Shown here piece after piece: positions 56,020 through 64,000 of a DNA stretch of 64,000 nucleotides. The notes under the pieces are model-generated. The model made no database searches. It saw nothing but the letters and a program-made list of their open reading frames with translations, and had not been told where the DNA came from. Source of the DNA: Holothuria scabra (lineage: Eukaryota > Echinodermata > Holothuroidea > Aspidochirotida > Holothuriidae). Positions within the stretch are counted from its first letter, which is position 1. Each line of letters begins with the position of its first letter. The stretch is from assembly GCA_037179385.1 (NCBI GenBank), contig CM074181.1, positions 50,922,394 through 50,986,393 on the forward strand, written 5' to 3'. A program made the position numbers and the translations under genes.

Positions 56020-57700
56020 CCTTTGAATCATGCAAATGAACTTCAATGCACAATGAACAAATAAACTACTGGTTGTTCGTTCCCAAATACGAAAAATGAA
56101 CTTAGCTCCGTCTTCCATTTCAATATTCTTTAATTTCTTACATGTAAGTCAATTCATGACCACGGGAATGTATTTCAAAATACCAGAAGCTTTCAGTTGA
56201 TTTATGCCAATGACTATAATTCGACCACTATGAGGGATGTGTAACATGCTTATTTGTTATTGTTATAGTGAAATTGACCACACATGGGCAAAGATACCTT
56301 AAAATACTGATTATTTCTACAAATGCCGATACAATTTCTCTTCATCGGAAAACGACCTAAAATATGCAAATTTGTCGCCACTTTTGGTAAATGCAAATGA
56401 CTTTCTATTTGATATAACACATATTTCTATTGTGTGCTTTAACATATCCAAAAACTTTTTAGGTTGGTACTCATTTAAGCCTCATAACTATTTTCTAGTC
56501 TAGTCTTTCTAGAGCATTTCAAAATGTCAATGGCGGCCATTTGTTTTTTCAAATATACGGTCATTTAATTAATGCAACTGAACATGTCTGCAGTATAAAA
56601 TGGATGAGTAAACATGAATATTTGTTACATTTGTGCTCTAGAATCGTGATGAGCAAATATAATGCACACATCCTTGTTGTAAGCTCTAAAAATGGTAATA
56701 TGCCAAAATATTCTACGAAAAAGATAAAAACAAATATACAAATTTACCACAGTTCTGGATTGCTTTAAGTGAAATTCCTTTTAAAATGAAAAAATCTATG
56801 ACTTTTATTCTCTTAGTATACCAAACTTTAAATTAGAACTTGTTTCCACTTCAAAATTCAAAATGAAGAGGAAAAATGTTTTCAAATTTTAAAGGTTGGC
56901 ATTCTGTTTATGCAAATTAGCATGTCTGTTCAGTTAGCTATGGTAATAAACAGGCATACATGTTTCATCTACGTAGAAAAACATGATAGCCTTGGATAAT
57001 ACAAAAAGCATTGTAATTAACTCTAACTTAGGCAATATTCCGTAAGTTTCCTGTGATAGTTTTCACCCAAATCAGGTAATTTTGGCACCAGTTTAGAATT
57101 ATGCAAATGATTTTCAATTTAAAATACACAAATTAATAGTTAAGTTTCACTTTAGTATCTAAAACATTGGTGTTAATTTGATTTCCACTTCGGTACTCCA
57201 TTCCTGAGTTATAAAATGGCCAAAGGTGAATGTGTCCAAATGATGGCCATTTTAATTATGCAAATTCCATATTCTTATTATTGAATGTGTTGCATAACAT
57301 GAAGGTGTGTTACACTTATGTTTTGAAACAATGCTGACCATAAATAAAAGAAATACAAATTATTATTAGTTGTCAAGTTGGCAATATTTCATAAATTTTT
57401 TTATTAAAAACTCGCAAAAGGTTTTTGAGTTTTGTTACCGGTTTTTATTTATGCAAATGAGTTTCAATTTGAAGTGAACGAACTTATGGTCTGCGGTACT
57501 CTTGGTATCCGTCACTTGACGTTAGCACTTGTTTTCACTTAAAACCCCCAATTTTATGTCGAGAAATGACCATAACAGAATATTTACAAATTTCAGCGTC
57601 GGACATTTTGTTTATGCAAATTAGTAGGCTAAAGCTGTGAAAGGACTATCATGCAGAAATTTATTTAGACGATATACCCAAACAAGTTGATATAACTCAC
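56020..57700 (+). repeat. Degenerate ~350-bp tandem repeat with two ATGCAAAT octamers per unit
   Basis: ATGCAAATGA-type blocks followed by NTTTCAATTTGAAATA start at 56030, 56391, 57101 and 57451 (steps 361, 710 and 350). A second block, TTTATGCAAATTAGCATGTC preceded by GGCCATTTTG-like sequence, has its octamer at 56562 (degenerate), 56910, 57258 and 57614 (steps 348, 348, 356). Two interleaved octamer series with the same period show a tandem array of about five units. Confidence 0.8.
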
Positions 57701-58380
57701 ATTTTGTGCCCCAATTTCGCCCCAATTCTCTGACCCAAGGACTATAATTACACTAGCTTCTTCTTGTCTGGTCAGGGCACTCTGAACAATAAAAGAAATC
57801 CATTCGAAATCGCTTGTACGTTGCTTCCTCACGATCAATGATCTTTATGTCCTCTGCATTTATTGTCAACATGAATTTCAAACCCTCATATTCAACGAAA
57901 TAAAGAGAATCAAGACACATTTTATTGCATAATCATCCATGATACAGGTAAGCAAGGGAACTAAAAGGCTAAAGTAATGGACTCCACTTATGTCCGACTA
58001 AAATCAGACCATCGTTTGCCTGTCCGGATTCGTGTATAGCTTATACCAATTATTTGCACATTAGACTAATAACACATTTTTGCCTACCCAAAATAATTAG
58101 GGTACGTAGGGCAAAGCCATGTAATTTGGACCAGTGTGTAAATTGAACCACCACCATTATTCCACCATTGAAAAGGAAAGAGTACCTAATTACTGTTATA
58201 TGCAATTTAAACCTTATTCATAACACTCAGGTTGACTTCGCAATCGATGGGATGAAGGTAATTTCCACAAATATGTTTAAAAATCATTACAAAGTGGTGA
58301 ACGGAGCAGTTGGTTACGCTTATCTCAGATTTTATTGGGATTTGTAAATATATAGAGGTACAAATTATGTGGCTGTCCAC
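57700..58380. other. No gene recognised
   Basis: Between the 350-bp and 165-bp arrays. A CAG|GTAAG-like donor word at 57946 has no supporting exon upstream. Confidence 0.4.
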
Positions 58381-59040
58381 TTATAATGACCCACTGAATA
58401 TAAGCAAAACTTATGCAAATTAGAAAACATCAAAAAGGCAGTATGTCGTAAATATTGCTCCAGCAGAAAGTTCCGTGTCCTTTACGTAACCAATGTCAAC
58501 TAATTACCCACTTATTACACATTCTTCCTGTACAAAGTAGTGAGGAAAAGGTAATAATGGCCTCCCAAGACTTATTTACTACTATATGCAAATTAGAAAA
58601 AAATAGCAGCTTATGGTAAATATCGTCCCAAAATCAGTTCATTGCCTTGATATAGCCCAGTTACGATTTTCACACATTTCCTTGTACAAAGTTGCAAGTA
58701 AGAGAATAATGACCCTATGATGGTGCTAGTTAGCATAATAAAGCATATAAGAAAACACGACAAAGGCGACATATTGTTAATGAAGTCCCAATAATAGGTT
58801 TATTGTCCAAAATATGACCAAGTTCAACCAAGTACAAAAATATTTATTAAGGCTACAAAAAAAAAAAAAAAAAAAAACATTTAAAGAATAATGGTCCACA
58901 GGGTCTGACTAGCATGATTTATCTAATTAGAGAGTCCTGTGAATGAACATTAATTGTCATTTTGAATAAATTCCTTTCTTTTGCCTCAAGGATCACTCAT
59001 GCCAAGTAGGATATTTGTACTTAAAATGCACCGTTGCCCA
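58381..59040 (+). repeat. ~165-bp tandem repeat, about four units
   Basis: TTATGCAAATTAGAAAACA at 58411 and its relatives at about 58584, 58732 and 58906 are each followed by matching blocks: GTAAATAT-GTCCCAA-, then CCTTGTACAAAGTTG and GAATAATGGNCC. The last unit ends in GCCTCAAGGATCACTCATGC, CAAGTAGGATATTTGTACTT and AAAATGCACCG. The same ending occurs at 62175-62247. Confidence 0.75.
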
Positions 59041-59269
59041 TTTATCCTCTCCAAAAAACTGAGGCAATTCGATCGCTATCTAAAGCAGCCACTGGGTGTA
59101 TAGAAACCAACTCGTCCCCAAACGAATTTTTCATATATTTTTCCCAACTATGTAATCTGTCGTTTTGTTAATATATTCGGCAAGTGAATTACGACTGGAT
59201 GGTATACATATGAAATCATTATGATCAACAGATTTGAAGGATTTTCAATTGGTTTAAGGTAATGATTTT

Positions 59270-60160
59270 TTTTTAAAAGATCTCTAGCAAACGACAAAGA
59301 TGATTTTAACATTTTTAATGCTTTCCATGCTGCTTATCAAACCGAAGTGTCTTTTAGTGAATTGGATACAGTCATCAGTGAACTAGATGGCAAAGCAACT
59401 GGTCGGCCAATAGAACAAAAAACCGCAGATATGGTAACCAAGGTGCAAACAAGTAAGATGTCTGAAGAAAACTTAAGAAAAATGTAAGAGGTACTGTAGA
59501 CCGTCAAATTGTGAAATGCTTCAACAAAAAAGGTCAACCAGCTGGTGTGAGAGAAATTGAGCCCCGCAACCAGAAGCAGGGACATTAAATTCCAGAACTG
59601 TCAAACTGATAATACTAAAGGCATAATTGTCCTCCTAGACGCAGTTAAAGTGCTTCTTGCGTGTCCTAATGCAGAAAGGAGTATTATTCATGAATGTTTT
59701 GAAGCCATAGTCCTGGAAGCTCAAGGTAACATAAAGCTTAATCTTACTCGAAAAGAGATAATTAAACCTGACTTGAGTCAGGACTTTCAACAGCTTTGCT
59801 CACAGAATATTCCAGTGACAACTCAGCTTTTTTGGAGATAATATTGAAAAGCGGATGAAAGATATTGCCGCATCTACAAGGATAGGGGCAAAGGTGTCGT
59901 ATCGTGGTAATAATTAGGCAAGACGACGTAGGCGTAGAGGTAGAACTTTTTTAGCCAGTGGTATGTCCTGGGTATACAGACCATCAATTGCGGGGAAAGG
60001 TTCCAAGAAGAACTAAGTGAAGGTTCTGGAACAAAGGGTGAGGTGTGTTCATCACCCTTAATAGTAAAGTCGGTTATGATAATGTCACAATTGCTGGTCG
60101 GCTTTCCAGATATTATTTTGCGCGGTAAACTGCAACCACTGATAGCGAAGTGTTACAAAT
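59270..60160 (+). pseudogene. DIRS-like element, upstream (gag-like) ORF, broken
   Basis: Frames at 59280-59480 (SFSELDTVISELDGKATGRP) and 59557-59841 carry AVKVLLACPNAERSIIHECF and LCSQNIPVTTQLF. They read on after a frameshift as RMKDIAASTRIGAKVSYRG and FLASGMSWVYRPS. These match the conserved C-terminal part of the gag-like ORF1 of DIRS elements (LC....P.T..LFG..., then FLAG...RP). The ORF binds element RNA and packages it in intact members. Several stops are present. It directly precedes the RT. Confidence 0.65.
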
Positions 60161-61440
60161 AGTACAAGGGCTTAAAATAGAACTAAGACCTGAAGCTCCT
60201 TCAAGTTTTAACCTTTTGTCACGAGGATCTTCATCCAATTTGGAAATGTATGAAGGTAATATAAAAATCTTTTGGATACAGGCGTTATAGTTCCATCTAA
60301 GAGAAGCCCTGGCGACTTTTGTCATCTATTTTCTTCATACCAAAAAGAATGGATCACACAGAATTATCCTAAACCTAAGACAATTCAACAAATTTGTTAA
60401 ATCCTCCATTTTAAGATGGAATGTCTGCCTTCTGTTGTACAAGGTATGCGGCATAATTGTTTTATTGCTGCGTCAATCGACCTAAAAGACGCATACTATT
60501 CAGTACCAGTTGATGGTGATCACAGGAGATACGTTTTGAGTGGAATCATAATGTCTATGAGTACACATGTCTGCCAAATGGGCCAGCGTCAGCTCCGTGG
60601 GTTTTAACAAATGATTGAAACCCGTATTTTCTAACCTCCGAAAGAGAGTTTTTAATGTGGTGAAAGGAGACAAACGTAAAGGCTGTGAACAAGCATTTAA
60701 AACCAAAGCGAACTTGTTAACAGAATCCGGATTTTTAGTTCATGATGTCAAGTCCCAACCAGACCCAAATAACGAAATCAGATTATTGGGTTTTATGCTT
60801 AATTCGAAACAAAACTACTTCTCCTTCTCTTGCAAAAAAAAAAAATAAATAAAACTAGCGAAAAGTCGAAAATACTTTTGCAAGCCTCTGCTGTGTGGAT
60901 ACGAAATTTAGAAGAAGTTTAAGGGGTCTTTGTGGTCCATTTCCGGGCATCGAATTTGGTCCATTGTATTATCGTTCCCTTAAAGCTGTGAAAAGATCAA
61001 AAGGTGATTTTAATGGTATGGTCTGCCTTTCGTGTGAAAGTCGAGCTGATCTATCGTGGAGGATCAAAACTATTGACACAACAAGTAAGCCAATTGAACA
61101 TGGTAAACCTTCCCATACATTCAGCTGGGATGCATCCAATATAGGCTGGGGTGCCGTATCAGGACATGACAGCAAAAGAGGGTTTGGAAATCATGACAGA
61201 GGGGCTTGTACATTAACGAACGGGAACTCTTAACAATATGTTTAGGTTTGAAAATACTTTGCAGCAATTTAGCCAGGGTGCATTTAAGAGCACTTTCAGA
61301 CAACAGTGTACTGTATCTTACATTAATAAATGAGTGGGACAAAGTCCCCAAGTGCAACGCATTTGCAAAGTCGGTTTGATTATGGTGAATACAGGAAAAA
61401 ATTGGATTTCTGCAGCCCATATTTCAGGTGAGAACTGGGC
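60070..61440 (+). pseudogene. DIRS-like element, RT and RNase H, broken
   Basis: AGRLSRYYFAR, TTDSEVLQIVQGLKIELRPE (60090-60200) lead into GVIVPSKRSPGDF and KKNGSHRIILNLRQFNKFV (60285-60400). MECLPSVVQGMRHNCFIAAS then leads to IDLKDAYYSVPVDGDHRRYV (60416-60540), the DIRS RT palm. LPNGPASAPW-like sequence follows. In the region where YxDD belongs, NVVKGDKRKGCEQAFKT (near 60655-60700) is found, so the catalytic YxDD appears deleted. ESGFLVHDVKSQPDPNNEIR and LLGFMLNSKQ follow. The RNase H part reads FSWDASNIGWGAVSGHDSKR (61118 onward), then SDNSVLYLTLINE and SAAHISGEN (to about 61438). No tyrosine recombinase or methyltransferase region is seen downstream. Confidence 0.85.
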
Positions 61441-61720
61441 ATGTGTTACACCTCGGACGGTTACAGGGAAAGGTACCATCGGTGTCGTTGAAAGACGTTT
61501 GTGGGTGGGAAGCCCGAACTAAATGGTTGGCTAAATTTTTCTCAGCTCTAAAAGCAGCGATGTGGGGTTCCGGGAAAACAATACGGGTTGAGGGGTCTTG
61601 TCGGAGCAACTCTTCATTTTTGTACATAGCGCGTGAAATAGGACGGAACGAAGGGTGATATGAAGTAACCAAAGGAATACGTAGATTGGTTCCAGATTTG
61701 TTCTTTTCCTTCAAGGCTTG
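61424..61720 (-). pseudogene. Penelope-like element fragment, antisense
   Basis: The minus-strand frame reads NLRIPLVTSYHPSFRPISRA, LRQDPSTRIVFPEPHIAAFR and AEKNLANHLVRASHP. It ends with the cysteine cluster GTFPCNRPRCNTCP. This order is characteristic of Penelope-like element proteins between the RT thumb and the GIY-YIG endonuclease. Only about 95 codons remain. The frame runs into the DIRS RNase H region at about 61435, so the two elements are fused head to head. Neither the Penelope RT palm nor the endonuclease is present nearby. Confidence 0.75.
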
Positions 61721-61775
61721 TTCTCTGCTGGTTCCTTAAATTCTGCATGGGCATTACACGGCCTTAACGTAAGAA

Positions 61776-62268
61776 TAGTAGAGTTGCTAAGGGGGTTATA
61801 TACGGTGATCACTGCATTTTTTAGTACAATTTTCCCACTTGGCACAAATAATCTATAGGGCAAAAAAAAATGTTTTATCCAAAGAGACACTCAATATCAA
61901 TCCATATTAGCTCCTAATTTGCATAAATTATGCTAATTAGCCTTCAAGGAGAGGCAGTTTCAAGAATAAATCAACATTTCGCCTCAAAAAATGGCTGCTT
62001 GTTTAAATTATACCCAAAAATGGGTTCTGAGCCATACACATGGCCAACTTTCACTAAATACACTTTTTCCTGTGCAAAAATGGCCAGAACCAGAGAATAA
62101 TGGTCCAATGGGGCTAATAAGCATAATTTATGCAAATAAGAGGGCTCCACGCACGGATATGAATTGTCTCTTTGGATTAATTTCTCTCTATTGCCTCAAG
62201 GATCACTCATACCAAGTAGGACATTTGTACTAAAAAATGCAGCGTTCACCCCCTAATCAACTCTACTA
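61776..62268. mobile_element. Foldback element C
   Basis: The left end TAGTAGAGTTGCTAAGGGGG ... ACTGCATTTTTTAGTACAA ... ACTTGGCAC (61776-61860) is inverted at the right end, CCAAGTAGGACATTTGTACT ... AAAAATGCAG ... CCCCCTAATCAACTCTACTA (62210-62268). Arms are about 80-90 bp. Part of the centre (62095-62200) is shared with the 165-bp repeat at 58381-59040. No ORF is recognised. Confidence 0.7.
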
Positions 62269-62510
62269 GAAGTGACCTTTTGTAATATTCACCCCCTATT
62301 GAGCCAGATATTTACTCATTTTACACCTACCCGTTCGCCCTCGTTTTTTCTATGTAGGCCAAATTTTTTTCTCCGGACTTGGTTTTTGTCTACTTTTTTT
62401 TCTTTTTTTTTCCTACCATGTTCGATTTTCACTTGTACTTTTTCATCCAGGACCCTTTTTTTTTTTTTTTTTTTGATTTGTCATCCTTCGCACTCGTGTT
62501 TTCTGACAAC
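62269..62510. other. T-rich low-complexity stretch
   Basis: Pyrimidine-rich DNA with repeated T runs, including 62457-62474. The ORF through it is Phe/Ser/Leu-rich from base composition and is not a gene. Confidence 0.6.
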
Positions 62511-62575
62511 CACTAGCGTAGCAAGCGGGGCAGGGGGCAGAGTGCCCCCTCCCCCCCCCCCCACAGAATTTTTGT
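62511..62575 (+). mobile_element. hAT-like terminal sequence
   Basis: CACTAGCGTAGCAAGCGGGG, then CAGGGGGCAGAGTGCCCCC and a C run (62551-62562). It resembles the ends at 22605, 45937 and 50180 (reverse). Confidence 0.35.
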
Positions 62576-64000
62576 GGACGCGACGGGTGGTGCTAAAAAA
62601 GAAGGAGAGCCCCAAAAATAAAATAAATAAAGAAGATAAACTGCAAGAGAAGGGAGGGAATCAGGGGAATTTTTTACAGTTTTTCGGGGGGGGGGGAGGG
62701 TGCTCTTAGTCGTTACGATAGAGTATGCAGTCCCCGAAGGAGACTAGTCTCCCCGATGGTTTTTTGGTCTCAAGGGACAATTTCCCTAATACGAACCCAA
62801 AATTTTCGGCAGAGTACACAGGTTATGTAGAGGTCGTAAATATCATCTCATATCACAAAGCCTAGTTGCTGTTCTTTTGTATGTGTCATGCGATAGGTCA
62901 GTTGATGAGCGACTCACGGTACATAGTTTTGCCTTTTATCGGGTATTCCAGGTGGTTTTGACACAATGTATGTTATCCCCGATACGGTCTACAACCCTTA
63001 CAGTTTCTATCCTTTTTTCTTTTTGTTCTTAATGATTACATAAGCGCTTCGCGCGCTTTGCAATTTCACGATCCAAACTCAACAGAACACTACCAGTGCC
63101 CAACTCGGCTTTTAAAATATTAAGTGATATTGTGCAAAATGTGCCCAGGCGCAATCGCATGGGAAAGTTAGTCTCCTTCATATCCCCTTCTCACCACCCC
63201 ACGACATAGGGGATGTCGGAACTTGTGGTCGCTGGCATGCCCCCCCCCCCCCCCCCGTCGTGGAATAATCTGTCGCCTACCGGTGGTCGGCTTAGGTATT
63301 TTGGCTTTCAAAAGAGTTATTTCTGCGATAAAACTCAAAATGTTCGGTACGCTTTGCCCACTCTTCCTCAGTTTCGTTACCTTGAGTTTATAAAGTACAA
63401 ACCCTTCCCATCTTTTAAATTAAATTAATAAGTAGAACAAATGGATTAATGTACATGTCGGGAATTTCATCTGACTTCGCTTAACTTAGTTCATAATCTC
63501 TTGTGTCAATCGTGCGGTACGGACTCGAAGAGGCAAGTACAATATAAGTTGTGCCCGATAGGGCCCAAATGCCGGGAAAATTGACCTATATAATAAGCTT
63601 TAAATAAGTACAGATTCTTTTCAGTGTAGGCTAACCCAAACAATTTTCGCCCGCTTTCCCACGGTTAAATCAGTGCGGAAATATCTTCCTCTAGCATATA
63701 CAAATTTTATGTCGTATATGACTCGCAATGGCAGGTATAATGGGGTCGCTACCCACCCTACCCCTCCCCCGTTTGGAGGGTGGCCCTTCGTCGGGCAAAT
63801 CATCATGGCGCCAAGCCCGGAGGGAAGAGAAAGTTTCCCTCCATACTTGACTTGTATATGTGTGATGAAGCAATAAACTAGAAATGGAAGCTGCATTTTT
63901 GAAAGACGTCAACCATTTTGGAGGGGCGGCCAATTTCAATAGGAGGGCGTGTCGCCCCTCTGAAACCCCTTGTGGAGAACACTGGAATCTAGTATAAAAA
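62576..64000. other. No gene recognised; poly-C run and dispersed repeat end
   Basis: A 17-base C run lies at 63240-63256. At 63850-63882, CTTGTATATGTGTGATGAAG followed by CAATAAACTAG resembles 44084-44121, suggesting a dispersed repeat whose end carries an AATAAA signal. Short ORFs on both strands near 63621-63939 overlap one another and show no motif. Confidence 0.4.

Noticed and set aside
57940..57960. Splice donor ACAG|GTAAGC marking an exon
   Set aside because: The upstream frames are closed by stops within a short distance and no acceptor is seen.
62272..62709. 145-codon Phe-rich ORF as a membrane protein
   Set aside because: Arises from T-rich low-complexity DNA and runs into hAT-like and poly-G debris.

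Overview
This is eukaryotic nuclear DNA, almost certainly from a metazoan and probably a marine invertebrate. It is AT-rich, has no long intact open reading frames and no operon structure, and is filled with decayed retroelements, small DNA transposons, foldback elements, satellites and microsatellites. The repertoire points to an invertebrate repeat landscape: L1/Tx1- and CR1/Jockey-like LINEs, a DIRS-like element, a Penelope-like fragment, a solo LTR, hAT-like ends and TA-inserting MITEs. I cannot name the species. No rRNA, functional tRNA or CRISPR is visible.

Layout. 1-12.8 kb: mostly featureless AT-rich DNA with two decayed CR1/Jockey-like RT pieces (2.4-2.8, 6.4-7.3 kb) and an L1-like 3' piece (10.3-11.0 kb). 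12.9-14.3 kb: a foldback element split by a MITE, then a hairpin/(TG)n/145-bp minisatellite module. 15.2-17.5 kb: a 5'-truncated Tx1-like LINE with a 19-bp target-site duplication. 17.8-20.3 kb: the best candidate host gene, four exon-like ORFs with splice signals, whose proposed second intron contains another copy of the foldback element. 24.9-26.7 kb: a 202-bp tandem repeat split by a 1,242-bp terminal-inverted-repeat element. 27.9-28.7 kb: a foldback with 20-bp repeats in its arms. 29.3-30.2 kb: a solo LTR. 32.7-32.9 kb: a CAGCTG-rich palindrome. 37.8-43.0 kb: L1-like ORF1, telomere-like repeats, a tRNA-like SINE head, a tail-only LINE insertion and a long broken L1-like ORF2. 43-50 kb: hAT-like ends, a small MITE, a 180-bp tandem array hit twice by the same MITE family, and a GC-rich promoter-like patch with a perfect 17-bp hairpin. 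50.6-52.2 kb: nine 145-bp units, eight carrying a perfect DR1 nuclear-receptor motif. 53-59 kb: degenerate 350-bp and 165-bp repeats rich in the ATGCAAAT octamer. 59.3-61.7 kb: a DIRS-like element joined to an antisense Penelope-like fragment. 61.8-62.3 kb: a foldback. The rest is hAT-like and poly-C debris.

Most coding sequence here is dead transposon. The more notable signals are structural: four TIR families sharing CACT(C/G)T ends, three of them at paralogous TA empty sites; satellites whose units each carry a transcription-factor-like motif; and a possible host gene. Identities rest on motif recognition by eye. No database search was run.
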